DNA of 64,000 nucleotides, from assembly GCF_000617845.2 (NCBI RefSeq), contig NZ_DF820425.1:7690-71689 (forward strand), given 5' to 3'. The notes beneath the pieces were generated by a model. It was not told the origin of the DNA. It did no database searches and saw only the letters and a list, made by a program, of their open reading frames with translations. The position numbers were made by a program, and so were the translations under genes. This document shows positions 8,480 to 17,576 of the stretch, piece by piece (position 1 is the first letter of the stretch; each line of letters starts with the position of its first letter). The stretch comes from Bradyrhizobium sp. DOA9 (GTDB lineage: Bacteria > Pseudomonadota > Alphaproteobacteria > Rhizobiales > Xanthobacteraceae).

Positions 8480-8896
8480 TCAAGGCGAGAACGGAACCTG
8501 AGTCGAGGCGCTTGGCGCATTCAGCGACGTGCCCCAAATCGGAATCAACATCGCGAACCCCGGTTGACGCGCCGTAACGGTCAGCATCCCCCCTCCCGAC
8601 GTCGTGTCGATCGTAGGGGTGAGGCCGCCGGCATAAAGGAAGGGGGCGGTGTTCTGCTTCTCCGTGCTGGAGAGATAGTCGCCCGTGCAGCCGGCGGGTG
8701 AGTTGTTGCTGATGACGGCAGGGGTGTAGCACGCGATCATCATGGCACGAGCGCCCGCTCCCGCGAGGTGCCGGAGCGACTGCATCGTGATCGCATACCG
8801 CCCGAAGTCAACCATCGCGAACACCAGCATGAAGAACACCCCGGCGACCACGCAGAATTCGAAGGCGGCTATTCCGCGATTGTCGAGCTTCCTCAT
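8480..8896 (-). CDS. TadE/TadF-like pseudopilin
   Basis: The 138-residue protein begins MRKLDNRGIAAFEF and continues into one hydrophobic helix (VVAGVFFMLVFAMVDFGRY). That is the class IV pilin-like pattern of TadE/TadF minor pseudopilins: a short basic leader, Gly-x(4)-Phe-Glu-Phe, then a membrane helix. The ATG overlaps the tadG-like stop (TGATG), giving translational coupling. The C-terminal half is variable and extracytoplasmic. It should be cut by the prepilin peptidase encoded at 16.2-16.7 kb. Confidence 0.75.
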   Translation of the reverse strand: MRKLDNRGIAAFEFCVVAGVFFMLVFAMVDFGRYAITMQSLRHLAGAGARAMMIACYTPAVISNNSPAGCTGDYLSSTEKQNTAPFLYAGGLTPTIDTTSGGGMLTVTARQPGFAMLIPIWGTSLNAPSASTQVPFSP

Positions 8897-10284
8897 CACT
8901 TCACCAGAGCAACGACTTGGGTCTTGGCGATCGTGCCGGGGGCGCAGCCGTCCGTGCTGAGGTAAGCACTACCGTTTATCGTAAGCGTATTGGCGATCAC
9001 CTCGGTACACCTCGTATTGGTATTCTGAACCGATCCGCTCCAAGAAACGTCGACGTTGGGAAAATACAGCGCACCGCCCAAGGCAACGTTGCCACCGTTG
9101 ATGCTGACAGCATTCTTGCTCTTGTTCGGAGCCTGATCGTCAATCAAAACGCCATTCAAATGCGAAGAGAAAGTATTGGTTGCAGGAGCAGATAAGGTAA
9201 CAGTAGCAGTGCCACTGATGGAAAGATTGGAATCGCCGAGCAGTACGAACGTTACGCCTAAGCCTTCGCCTGAAGGCGGCCAGGATGTGCACTCCGTACA
9301 GACGACTGTCCCACCGGTGATACTTATTGCTGCGCCATAAAAGAAGTAAGTTCCTGGTTTGAAATCTACATACTCCCCCGTCGACACTGTTAACCTTGTG
9401 TATGCACCCTTGCTACCGAGGCCGCTGTTAGGCGCCATCGAATAGCACCTATTCGTGCCGGAAGGGGCCGTAGGAGGACAGGGTTTTACTTCAGTTCGCG
9501 GATCCTTGTTGCCAGTTCCGGTCCAACTATTGAACGATTCAACATTCAGAATCTCCAGCGGATTTGTCGCAGGCAGCACGTTGTAATTATAGGGCACGCT
9601 AAGGTCGCAATGACCTGATGAAGCGAGACAACCACTTGCACCATAAACGGCCCACCCCGAACCACTGAAATTCGGAGTACTGTTATATTTGACGCTATTG
9701 TCCGACATCAGGCCACAACCATTTCCGGTGATGTTGCTGCTGCCGCCGATTGTAAGAGCACTGGTAGATGGGCCAAGTCCCAACGCACAAAGGTCCTTCG
9801 GATGTTGGATCTCAACAATCGCTTGAGCGCGGATGTTGGCGGTCGACAGGCCAAGCACACCGGCAAGGTATGTCGGCTGTTGCTGGGTCACAACGGCACG
9901 AACGAAATTGCCACTCCCCGAACTCGCCCACGCGCCCGCAGAATAGCTACCTCGATCGATCTCAACCGTCCGCAACGTACCTGCCGGAAGCGCGCAGCCC
10001 GCAAACGACTCGCCGGAATTGCAGAACGAGTTCTGTGCGGCGAACTGCTTGCCGCGGTAAACATAGTCCTGCCCCGCATCGCAATTGGTGCTTCCGGAGA
10101 TCGTGCAGGCGAGAGTCAAACCGCCGGAATACGCCGCCGCATCAGCGGCGCTCTGAGCGTGTTGCTTGGTCACGTACCATGAACCTGCCTCGGCTCCGAG
10201 CGCGATGACTCCAACCAGCGGCACCAGCGCGATGACGGATGCGAATGCAACGGAGCCCCGACGGCAGTCACGAAGGTTTCGCAC
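8896..10284 (-). CDS. TadG-like pilus assembly protein
   Basis: The 462-residue product has the TadG N-terminal signature: a basic start, RGSVAFASVIALVPLVG as one membrane anchor, then KQHAQSAADAAAYSGG. A large extracytoplasmic region follows, rich in Ser, Thr, Asn and Gly, with several Cys residues that could form disulfides. TadG-type proteins are minor exported components of the Flp machinery. Base composition drops visibly here; the lines around 9300 and 9660 are near or below 50% GC. This suggests a diversifying or acquired surface part. It overlaps the downstream tadE/F-like gene by 1 nt and follows the tadE-like gene by 9 bp. Confidence 0.8.
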   Translation of the reverse strand: MRNLRDCRRGSVAFASVIALVPLVGVIALGAEAGSWYVTKQHAQSAADAAAYSGGLTLACTISGSTNCDAGQDYVYRGKQFAAQNSFCNSGESFAGCALPAGTLRTVEIDRGSYSAGAWASSGSGNFVRAVVTQQQPTYLAGVLGLSTANIRAQAIVEIQHPKDLCALGLGPSTSALTIGGSSNITGNGCGLMSDNSVKYNSTPNFSGSGWAVYGASGCLASSGHCDLSVPYNYNVLPATNPLEILNVESFNSWTGTGNKDPRTEVKPCPPTAPSGTNRCYSMAPNSGLGSKGAYTRLTVSTGEYVDFKPGTYFFYGAAISITGGTVVCTECTSWPPSGEGLGVTFVLLGDSNLSISGTATVTLSAPATNTFSSHLNGVLIDDQAPNKSKNAVSINGGNVALGGALYFPNVDVSWSGSVQNTNTRCTEVIANTLTINGSAYLSTDGCAPGTIAKTQVVALVK

Positions 10285-10293
10285 GATGCCCTC

Positions 10294-10719
10294 CTACTGA
10301 AATCGTTCTGAATAAGTGACTGTGCAGGTGCTGCACAACAGCGATTTGAGAATGATCGGAGACAACGAGAAGCTCGTCGTGAAGGTGTAATATTTGGGCA
10401 ATGTTGCGCCTGAATCGCACGGAGCGGGGGTGCCATCACAGTACACCTCCGCAGTGATGCGATAGCCGCCGACAGTCGATGGCAGTGAGCTTTTCCAGTC
10501 GCTGACCGCGGATGAGCTGGTGACGTCGCTCGGCGGCTTATACTGGGTGAACTGCCCCATATCCCGCAAAGCCTGATGCGCAGACAGATACCTGAAACCG
10601 GCGATCGCAACGTCAGCCAGCGGAAACAGGATCGTCACAAGGATGAAAAGACAGACAAGGGGCAGTTCAAACGAAACAGTCCCGCGTTGATCCCTGATGA
10701 ACGAAATGTTGCGGCCCAT
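10294..10719 (-). CDS. TadE-like pseudopilin
   Basis: The 141-residue protein starts MGRNISFIRDQRGTVSFELP and runs into a hydrophobic helix (VCLFILVTILFPLADVAIAG). This is the TadE pattern in which Glu lies five residues after the conserved Gly. A longer start at 10737 is possible but adds only six residues. It lies between tadC and the tadG-like gene on the same strand. The C-terminal half contains four cysteines. It is expected to be processed by the CpaA/TadV peptidase. Confidence 0.75.
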   Translation of the reverse strand: MGRNISFIRDQRGTVSFELPLVCLFILVTILFPLADVAIAGFRYLSAHQALRDMGQFTQYKPPSDVTSSSAVSDWKSSLPSTVGGYRITAEVYCDGTPAPCDSGATLPKYYTFTTSFSLSPIILKSLLCSTCTVTYSERFQ

Positions 10720-10757
10720 GCCTGCCTCGCCGTGCAATTTCCTGTGCGCGCGCCGAC

Positions 10758-11645
10758 CTACTTCAGCACGCGGATCAAATTCAAAAGCGGCCCCCCGCCC
10801 AGGATGACGAACATGGCCGGCAGGAGAAACAACACCATCGGGATTGTCAGCTTGGCACCGAGCTTGTGAGCGCGCTCCTCAAGCTTGGTGATCCGTTCCC
10901 GCCGAAGATCCGCGGCGATGCTGCGCAAAACCTGACTCAATGGCGTTCCGTATTGCAGGCTCTGGCTGATCATGGTGCCGAAGCGGCGGAGTCCATCCGA
11001 CAGAAGGCCCATCTTCTCGAACGCATCGGAACGATTCGGCAGTAACCGGAGGTCGTCCAGAAGCCCGTACAGGACGCGAGACATAGCCGGATTGGTCTGG
11101 TCCATTTCCGCAGCTACGCGCTCCAATGCCCCCTCGAGCCCCATTCCGGCTTCACTGCAGACGACCAGAAGATCTATCGCATCCGGCGTGCCCAGCCTGA
11201 TTGCGGCATCGAAACGCCGCTTCAGCACAGACAAGATCAGCCGCGGACCTACAATCCCGACGACCAGGCCAACAAGCGTCAGGAGGAGAACATCCTTCAG
11301 CTCACTTCCCGAAAGTTGCGCGCCAACAAAGATAACGACCGGCAAGAGAACCATGCTGACGATCTTGATGCCAAGCCAGATCGGCAGAGTCTTGTGATGG
11401 TTGAAGCCCGTCGACTTCAAGACGGCTCGCAGCTGATCCAGGTTCTCCTCGGCGTAGAAGCGCCGATAGCGCAGGCCGATGGACGAGATCCAACCCGTCA
11501 CGTCGTGCGACGCCGTGGGAACGCCCCGTACGGCATTCGACACCCGGGTGTTCAATGCCCGCAGGTGCATTTCACGAATAACCAACAGGAGCGTTGCGGT
11601 GGCCGCTACGATGGCAAGCGACGCGAAACCGAGACCAGCGGTCAT
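10758..11645 (-). CDS. tadC: Tad inner-membrane platform protein TadC
   Basis: The 295-residue polytopic protein has N-terminal and C-terminal hydrophobic segments around a type II secretion F domain (GTPDAIDLLVVCSEAGMGLEGAL ... GTPLSQVLRSIAADLRRER). With TadB it forms the platform that couples the CpaF ATPase to pilin extraction. The ATG at 11645 overlaps the tadB stop (ATGA), so the nine-residue longer frame beginning upstream is rejected. GC is somewhat lower than in the flanking cpa genes. Confidence 0.88.
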   Translation of the reverse strand: MTAGLGFASLAIVAATATLLLVIREMHLRALNTRVSNAVRGVPTASHDVTGWISSIGLRYRRFYAEENLDQLRAVLKSTGFNHHKTLPIWLGIKIVSMVLLPVVIFVGAQLSGSELKDVLLLTLVGLVVGIVGPRLILSVLKRRFDAAIRLGTPDAIDLLVVCSEAGMGLEGALERVAAEMDQTNPAMSRVLYGLLDDLRLLPNRSDAFEKMGLLSDGLRRFGTMISQSLQYGTPLSQVLRSIAADLRRERITKLEERAHKLGAKLTIPMVLFLLPAMFVILGGGPLLNLIRVLK

Positions 11646-12574
11646 AGCGTCGTCTCCCTTCGGATCAACCACCGGATCACGAAGTGCCCGGTCAACACCG
11701 AGACGACCGCGTAAGCCAGCATGTTGTTGCCAATCGGGTCCAGGAAGAGCGGCTCGATCGATTGCGGACTCATCTTGTAGATGATTCCGCCAATGATGAG
11801 CGGCGCGAACGTGAGCGCGCGCGACGAGAAGATCACTTCGCCGGCCAGTGCTTTTGCGCGAGCAGCAAGGGCAACACGCTGACTGATGGTTTCGCCCAAA
11901 GTCTGCAATGTCTCGGATAAGCTGCCGCCAGACTTCAACTGAACCCCGAGCGTCACCGCGAAGATACCGTATTCCGTGACGCCCGTTCTCCGATAGACCG
12001 CTTCAACCGCTTCGTCGGGAGCTCTTCCCGTGCCCAGCTCGCTGCATACGATCGCAAACTGACCAGCGGTCGGCTCCGGCATATCGCGCGCGATGGTACG
12101 AAAGGCCTCTTGCACAGGCAGGCCGGAGCGAACCGTACTGGTTACGATCTGAATGGTATCCGGAAGCTGTCGAAAGAGCCCGTCAACGAACCGGCGCCGC
12201 TGCCATCCAAAAAGACCCCGCATCACGAGGACGGCAGCAATCGCGGCTGCGATCGACGCGTAGGCCAGAGGGTATTCGAAGAAGCTGACGACGTAGAATA
12301 CTGCCGACGCGACGACAAATGCCGAGAGCAATACGTAAGCCGGATGCAGCGAGTAATTCACTTCAGGCCTGTAGTTGGCCAAAAGATGGATCAACTGGGA
12401 GCGAGGCGCGGCCTCGGACCTGCGGATTGTCGGCAGGCTCTCCTTTGTCGTGGTCTTGAGAGCCGTCGACAGCTGGCGGTCAAACCGCTTCTCACGTGAG
12501 TCGAGCCACAAGGATGCGACCGTGGCGCACAGCAGGAGAACAAGAACGATCAGGATCGCGGATTGAGGGATCAT
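11642..12574 (-). CDS. tadB: Tad inner-membrane platform protein TadB
   Basis: The 310-residue membrane protein has a T2SF/GspF-like domain (QLPDTIQIVTSTVRSGLPVQEAF ... LKSGGSLSETLQTLGETISQR) with hydrophobic segments at the N-terminus, middle and C-terminus. It pairs with TadC. The start overlaps the cpaF stop by 4 nt and the stop overlaps the tadC start by 4 nt, a tightly coupled run. Confidence 0.88.
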   Translation of the reverse strand: MIPQSAILIVLVLLLCATVASLWLDSREKRFDRQLSTALKTTTKESLPTIRRSEAAPRSQLIHLLANYRPEVNYSLHPAYVLLSAFVVASAVFYVVSFFEYPLAYASIAAAIAAVLVMRGLFGWQRRRFVDGLFRQLPDTIQIVTSTVRSGLPVQEAFRTIARDMPEPTAGQFAIVCSELGTGRAPDEAVEAVYRRTGVTEYGIFAVTLGVQLKSGGSLSETLQTLGETISQRVALAARAKALAGEVIFSSRALTFAPLIIGGIIYKMSPQSIEPLFLDPIGNNMLAYAVVSVLTGHFVIRWLIRRETTL

Positions 12575-14001
12575 ATCTGCCTCATGGCCTCGGCCCAGGC
12601 GCGATCCAGCCCGAAATAGACCAGACGGCTCTTGAATTTCGGGATCGCGTTGGTCGATGTGTATGTGCCCAGAATCCGCCCGTGAACGTCTTCCTCCTTG
12701 TACTCGAAAGCCGCGATGTCGTTGGTGGTGATCACCTCGCCTTCCAGGCCGGTCACCTCACTGACCTGGACGATGCGGCGCTGTCCGTCGCGCATGCGCT
12801 CGACCTGGACGATGAGATCCAGGGCCGCGACGATCTGGGCCCGGATCGCCCGTGAGGGCAGATTGACCTGGCCCATCTGCACCATGTTCTCGACGCGAGT
12901 CAGGGCGTCGCGGGTGCTGTTGGCGTGCACGGTGGAGATCGAGCCGTCATGGCCGGTGTTCATGGCCTGGAGCATGTCGAAGGCCTCGGCCCCGCGCACC
13001 TCGCCCACCACGATCCGGTCGGGCCGCATACGCAGCGCATTCCACAGGAGATCGCGCTGCGTCACCTGCCCGGTGCCTTCGAGGCTCGGCGGCCGGGTTT
13101 CCAGGCTGATCACGTGCGGCTGCTGGAGCTGCAATTCGGCCGCATCCTCGATGGTGACGATGCGCTCGTTGTGACCGATGAACTGGCTGATGGCGTTGAG
13201 CAGGGTCGTCTTGCCGGAGCCGGTGCCGCCGGAGACGAGGACGTTGAGCCGGGACCGGCCGGCGATTTCCAGCAGCTTCGCGATGGCCGGGGTCATCGAG
13301 CCGTTCTCGACCATGCCGGCCAAGTTCAGACGGTGGCTTGGAAACTTGCGGATGGAGATGCAGGGACTGTGGATCGCGAGCGGCGGCAGGATGATGTTGA
13401 CGCGGCTGCCGTCCGGCAGGCGGCAGTCGACCATGGGGCTGGATTCGTCGACGCGGCGCCCGACCTGGGCCGCGATCTTCTGCGCCACCGAGGCGATGTG
13501 GTCGTTGTCGCGGAAACGCACCGCGATCCGCTCCAGCTTGCCGCTCCGCTCGACATAGACGTTGCTGGGCCCGTTGATCATGATGTCGCTGATCGACTGA
13601 TCCATCAGCAGCGGACGGAGCGGGCCATAGCCGGTCATGTCGTCGGCGATCTCGTCCGCGAGCATCACCTGCTCGCGGCCCGACAATTCGAGCCGGTCCT
13701 GGTTGGCGATGCCGTGAATGATCTCCTCGACCTGCCGCCGCAGGATATCGCGGGACACCGTCGCCGCGACCGCCGGATCGATCTGCTCGATGACCTTCTC
13801 GCGCAGCGAGGCCGGCATGACGGGGTGATGGACTGCACTCTCTTCGCGCCTCGGCGTCACCTCGAAGCTCGCTGCGCCTGGAGATGACAAGGAGGGGCTC
13901 GCCGGCGGCGCGGGGGCCACGGGCATGGGCGGAAGAGGGCTTGTCGCCAGCGCAGGCAAACCTTCCGGCATGTCGTCGGGGCGTCGACCGAATTTCTTCA
14001 T
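12571..14001 (-). CDS. cpaF: Tad pilus secretion ATPase (CpaF/TadA)
   Basis: The 476-residue hexameric ATPase of the type II/IV secretion superfamily powers Flp pilus assembly. Walker A is [11 protein letters not shown], followed by an Asp box ([13 protein letters not shown]), Walker B ([12 protein letters not shown]) and a His box ([14 protein letters not shown]). The N-terminal about 60 residues are Pro/Ala rich. Full length for the family. It starts inside the cpaE stop (ATGA) and ends inside the tadB start. Confidence 0.93.
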   Translation of the reverse strand: MKKFGRRPDDMPEGLPALATSPLPPMPVAPAPPASPSLSSPGAASFEVTPRREESAVHHPVMPASLREKVIEQIDPAVAATVSRDILRRQVEEIIHGIANQDRLELSGREQVMLADEIADDMTGYGPLRPLLMDQSISDIMINGPSNVYVERSGKLERIAVRFRDNDHIASVAQKIAAQVGRRVDESSPMVDCRLPDGSRVNIILPPLAIHSPCISIRKFPSHRLNLAGMVENGSMTPAIAKLLEIAGRSRLNVLVSGGTGSGKTTLLNAISQFIGHNERIVTIEDAAELQLQQPHVISLETRPPSLEGTGQVTQRDLLWNALRMRPDRIVVGEVRGAEAFDMLQAMNTGHDGSISTVHANSTRDALTRVENMVQMGQVNLPSRAIRAQIVAALDLIVQVERMRDGQRRIVQVSEVTGLEGEVITTNDIAAFEYKEEDVHGRILGTYTSTNAIPKFKSRLVYFGLDRAWAEAMRQI

Positions 14002-15194
14002 AGCCGCAGCAGCCTCCGCAACCGGCCCTTGCGCTCGGCGCCGATGCCGGTGATCTCCCGGACGATGGGCGCCAAATGACGTCGCAATTTCCTGACGTGC
14101 TTGAGCGCGGGGATGCCGAGATTGACGGCCTGGGTCATGCCCTTGCCGAGATCCGGAATCACCATGTCCGGCTCGGCGCCGAGCGCCTTGACCATCGTGG
14201 CCATGGGAAGCCCACCGGCACGATCGGCACGATTGAGCAGCGTGAACACCCGGTCCTTGCCGGCGATGTTGGTGACGGCGGTGCGCAGCGCATGGGCGTT
14301 GCGAAGCCCGGTGACCTCGGCTTCCAGCAGCACCAGCACGTGACGCGACTGCTCGATCACCGAATGCATCGACGGCGGGAACGGCACCGGCACGTCGACG
14401 ACGACGTAGTTGAAGCGTTGGCGCAGCAGGCCCAGCACGTGCCGCACCCCCGCCTCGGTGATGTCGAGCTGCGCGTCGAGCTCCTCATCGGCCGAGATCA
14501 GCGACACCCGGTCGTTGACCTCGATGGCCGCGCGCTCGAGGAACAAGGTGTCGGCGCGCATCGGGTTCTCCAGCGCGATCCGCAGCCCCGGCCCCGGCCG
14601 AACGCCCAGCATCACGGCAGTCTCGCCGCCCTGCAGGTGCAGATCGAGCAGCGCGACCTTGGCCTTGGTGGTCTCGGCGATCTGCAGCGCGAGATTGATG
14701 GCGATGCTGGTGGCGCCGGCGCCACCTTGCGCGCCGCAGATCGAGACCACATGCCCGGCGCGATCGGCCGCAACGTGCGAGACATCACCCAGCAGCTTGG
14801 GGCGCAGCTGGTCCAGCACGACGTCCCGCGTCAGCGGCTTGGGAAGATACTCGGTGAGGCCGAGATCCATCAGATGGCGATAGAACGTGATCTCCCTGTT
14901 GTCGCCGACCAGGGCGACGCGGACATCCGGCGGGCAGACGCCGGCGAGGCGCTCCAGCTCGGGAAAGGGATCATCGATGCCGCTGATGTCGGTGACGAGG
15001 GCGAACAGATCCGTGTCCGTCTCCAGCATCTTGATGGCGTTGCGGATGCTGCCGTGCTTGATGGAGAGATTGCTCCCTTCGAGGCCCTTGCTCAGAGCGC
15101 CGGCGCTGATCTCGTCGTTGACGAAACAGACGATCCGGTTGCGCGCGACGAGGGACGTCGTTTCCTGGGGCGGAGTGACCAATGCCATGTTCAT
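13998..15194 (-). CDS. cpaE: Pilus localisation ATPase-like protein (CpaE/TadZ)
   Basis: The 398-residue product has an N-terminal receiver-like domain (about 20-135) and a C-terminal MinD/ParA-like domain (from about residue 145). The nucleotide-binding region is GAQGGAGATSIAINLA, a deviant Walker A, as is usual for TadZ proteins. This family places the Tad machine at a cell pole. The ATG at 15194 overlaps the cpaB stop (TGATG); the longer frame reaching 15440 lies inside cpaB and is rejected. The stop overlaps the cpaF start. Confidence 0.88.
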   Translation of the reverse strand: MNMALVTPPQETTSLVARNRIVCFVNDEISAGALSKGLEGSNLSIKHGSIRNAIKMLETDTDLFALVTDISGIDDPFPELERLAGVCPPDVRVALVGDNREITFYRHLMDLGLTEYLPKPLTRDVVLDQLRPKLLGDVSHVAADRAGHVVSICGAQGGAGATSIAINLALQIAETTKAKVALLDLHLQGGETAVMLGVRPGPGLRIALENPMRADTLFLERAAIEVNDRVSLISADEELDAQLDITEAGVRHVLGLLRQRFNYVVVDVPVPFPPSMHSVIEQSRHVLVLLEAEVTGLRNAHALRTAVTNIAGKDRVFTLLNRADRAGGLPMATMVKALGAEPDMVIPDLGKGMTQAVNLGIPALKHVRKLRRHLAPIVREITGIGAERKGRLRRLLRL

Positions 15195-16150
15195 CAACGT
15201 TTCTCCGGCAGCCTGGCGGCATAGCCAATTGCGCTTGCAGTCTTGCTGGACGCGTCCGATCCGTCGCAGCTCACGGCAACCTCGCCGCCTTCTGAGTCCT
15301 GCTTCCGGACCGTGTATTGCTTGACCTCGCCGCCGGAATGAACGACCACCGCCGTCCGCTGCCCCGCCATCGCATTCTGGCGCGCAAGCTCCGGCGAGAC
15401 GTCGCAGCTCGAGATCGAGCCGGTGTCGCCCTTGTCCCACTGGTCGATAGCGGCGCGCACCGCCAGCGACAGCGTGCCGAGCTGCTTGGCGACCGTGACC
15501 TTCTTGACCTGCTCCTGGGTCAGCTCCAGCGACACCGTTTGCGGCAGCTTGCCTGTCACGGCGCTGACGCCGCGTCCGCCCTGCACGATCTCCTGGTCGA
15601 TCGCGATAACGCGGACATTGCGCAGAACGGTTTCGCTCATGGCGCGACGGGCGGGATCCGCCTTCTCAAACACCTGGGTCAGCACGACGTCGACATGATC
15701 GCCCGGCCGGACCAGGCCCGAGACGCCGGACTCCTCGTCGACCTTGATGCTGATGGCGCGGCTGTCAGGGGCCAGCACGCTGGCGAGGAAGCCGCGATCG
15801 CGCGGACGCAGGATGTCCTGCAACGTGATCGGGCTGCCGGCGTCCACGAACTTGCGCACCAGGGAGCCGGGGAGCCCAGCTGCCGATTCCGGCGTTTCGA
15901 GGATCGCTCCGGTCGGGACGCGATCCGGCGGCACCTGGCGGAGCGTGAAATCCTCCTGGCGGGCCAACGTCCCCTTCGGCAACGCTCGGGTCGCGACGTA
16001 GTAGCCGACCGTCGCAGGCGCCGCCGGCCCCTTTTCCACAATTTGGACGGGGACCTGCCTCGGCAGGTTCATGTTGTAGGCGATGAGCCCGAGGGCCGTG
16101 GTCGCGAGCAACAGGACCATGATGATCGAGATGCGCAAGGCGGATGACAT
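15194..16150 (-). CDS. cpaB: Tad pilus assembly protein CpaB/RcpC
   Basis: The 318-residue periplasmic protein starts with one membrane anchor (ISIIMVLLLATTALGLIAY). A SAF-like domain follows (VGYYVATRALPKGTLARQEDF ... RDRGFLASVLAPDSRAISIKVDEESGVSGLVRPGDHVDVVLT). CpaB/RcpC links the inner platform to the secretin. The start at 16150 is chosen because it lies 1 bp after the prepilin peptidase stop and directly precedes the membrane anchor; an upstream extension to 16252 would lie inside that gene. Confidence 0.87.
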   Translation of the reverse strand: MSSALRISIIMVLLLATTALGLIAYNMNLPRQVPVQIVEKGPAAPATVGYYVATRALPKGTLARQEDFTLRQVPPDRVPTGAILETPESAAGLPGSLVRKFVDAGSPITLQDILRPRDRGFLASVLAPDSRAISIKVDEESGVSGLVRPGDHVDVVLTQVFEKADPARRAMSETVLRNVRVIAIDQEIVQGGRGVSAVTGKLPQTVSLELTQEQVKKVTVAKQLGTLSLAVRAAIDQWDKGDTGSISSCDVSPELARQNAMAGQRTAVVVHSGGEVKQYTVRKQDSEGGEVAVSCDGSDASSKTASAIGYAARLPEKR

Positions 16151-16151
16151 G

Positions 16152-16658
16152 TCAAAATCCTCGACTGAAAATGGCCCAGATGCCGCCGCAAGCGATGGCA
16201 ACGCCGTAAGGCAATGGTGCGTGGCGCAGATGACGCCAGCGTTCGATGGCATAGACGCGGCGCGCGAACGACGCTCCGGCGGGAGCGAGCCGGGGAGATG
16301 GCAGGTTGCGCATGGTCACATGCAGCAGGGCGAGAACGCCGCCGGCCCACGCAGTGACGACCAGCATTTGAATGATGCCGTTCAAGGAAAGGCCGACCGC
16401 CAGAGCAGCCAGCAGCTTGACGTCGCCGCCGCCCATCCATCCCCGCATGTAGATGGCCAGCAGCAACAGAAAGAGGATGGCAGCCGCGATCAGCGATTCC
16501 ACAAGCTGCATCGGGCTCCCCAACTGACTGACGATTCCGAGCAGCGCAAGCGCGAGGCAAATCTCATTACGGATTGTTCGTGTTGCGATGTCGAGCGTCG
16601 CGACATGCAGCAACAACAGGACTTCCAAAATGGAAACTATGGAAATGATCCAACTCAT
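16152..16658 (-). CDS. cpaA: Prepilin peptidase (CpaA/TadV)
   Basis: The 168-residue membrane aspartyl protease of the A24 family has its two catalytic aspartates in LDIATRTIRNE (N-terminal) and GGGDVKLLAAL (the GxGD motif, about residue 95). It removes the leader from Flp pilin and the TadE/F/G pseudopilins. There are about five hydrophobic segments. It begins after a 287-bp gap from the pilin gene that holds a strong hairpin, so its expression is probably lower than the pilin's. Confidence 0.88.
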   Translation of the reverse strand: MSWIISIVSILEVLLLLHVATLDIATRTIRNEICLALALLGIVSQLGSPMQLVESLIAAAILFLLLLAIYMRGWMGGGDVKLLAALAVGLSLNGIIQMLVVTAWAGGVLALLHVTMRNLPSPRLAPAGASFARRVYAIERWRHLRHAPLPYGVAIACGGIWAIFSRGF

Positions 16659-16902
16659 GAAACTCGTGCCTCGCGGCACCTCAATGTAACGCTGGTAAAA
16701 ATATCGAAGTCCGTTACGGACTTGCGAACTGGCCTCCGATTATCCGGGCGACGCTGCCGATCACCGTATCGCGTGGTCGGAAGCGAATTATCATCGGACC
16801 AGCAGCACGGGATAAAAGCAGCGACAGCCGCTACGCAGAGAAATTTGAAACGAGGCCGTGCAGCCAACCCGACTTAAGTACAGGCTCGGGAATAATATGC
16901 AG

Positions 16903-16937
16903 TGGGAGGAGGAAAACGGATCGTCTTCCTCCTCCCA
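16903..16937 (-). terminator. Hairpin between Flp pilin and cpaA
   Basis: A perfect 12-bp stem (TGGGAGGAGGAA with its inverse; 16903-16914 and 16926-16937) with an 11-nt loop begins 9 bp after the pilin stop. There is no U run after it on the minus strand, so it may be an attenuator or an mRNA 3' stabiliser rather than a full intrinsic terminator. Confidence 0.65.
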
Positions 16938-16945
16938 TTTGAAGC

Positions 16946-17155
16946 TTAGAGAGGAAGCGCGATAGCCGTGGTGACCTTGCCGACCGCAGCGGTCAGCGCG
17001 GCCGTGAGGCTGGTGCTGCCGGTGCCGGCGAAGAAGCCGATCACGACGGTGATCACAGCGGCGGCGACGATGATGTACTCGAACGACACGACGCCGTCCT
17101 GGTCCTTGCGCAGCTGCTTCAGGGCTTCGGTGGTCTTGATGTAATGCTTCAACAT
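16946..17155 (-). CDS. Flp-type pilin
   Basis: The 69-residue major pilin of the Tad system has a leader of about 20 residues (KDQDG), then VVSFEYIIVAAAVITVVIG, which has the Flp motif with Glu five residues and Tyr six residues after the processed Gly. A short Ala/Thr-rich tail follows. A GAGGGA ribosome binding site precedes the ATG. It is the first gene of the minus-strand Tad locus and is followed by a strong hairpin, consistent with a pilin message more abundant than the assembly genes. Confidence 0.92.
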   Translation of the reverse strand: MLKHYIKTTEALKQLRKDQDGVVSFEYIIVAAAVITVVIGFFAGTGSTSLTAALTAAVGKVTTAIALPL

Positions 17156-17576
17156 TGGAGAAAATCCCTCTTACTAAAGATGAACTGACCGTTACCGTTG
17201 GCCGGTAAAATTGAGCCAACTGAGATCAATTGCTACTCTTTCCCGGGAAAGTTGTCACCTGCTAATCCTTTTTTAACCTTACTGTGGGCGTCCGGGCGAG
17301 TACGGTGAGGAACTTTTCCCGAGCGGCAAAAACGGGGTGGATGCTCGTTCGGAAGGCCCGAACTGCATCGTCGGCGGGCAATCGGCCGTTTTTTGACGAA
17401 ACGATTGGCAGAGCCCGGCTTGGCGGCGCGCGTCACCTGCGCCAGGCCGCGACAAAAAAATCGCCCGCCGGCTGGTCGATGACGACCAGGCCCAATCCGA
17501 AATTCCGAAGACACTCGGCCGTACGCGCCAACGCGCTATGCGTCACGCGCCACGGCCGGCCTCACCGTCTCCTGCG
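17156..17576 (-). promoter_or_regulatory. Upstream region of the Flp pilin, with palindromes
   Basis: The 421 bp hold no supported gene. Two palindromes stand out: CTTTCCCGGGAAAG at 17238-17251 (perfect, 14 bp) and GTTGGC/GCCAAC arms at 17197-17202 and 17215-17220. Either could bind a regulator of the pilin promoter. No promoter elements are assigned with confidence. Confidence 0.4.

Noticed and set aside
17233..17514. 93-codon minus-strand frame upstream of the pilin
   Set aside because: No domain; it ends inside a palindrome region and would lie in the pilin promoter.
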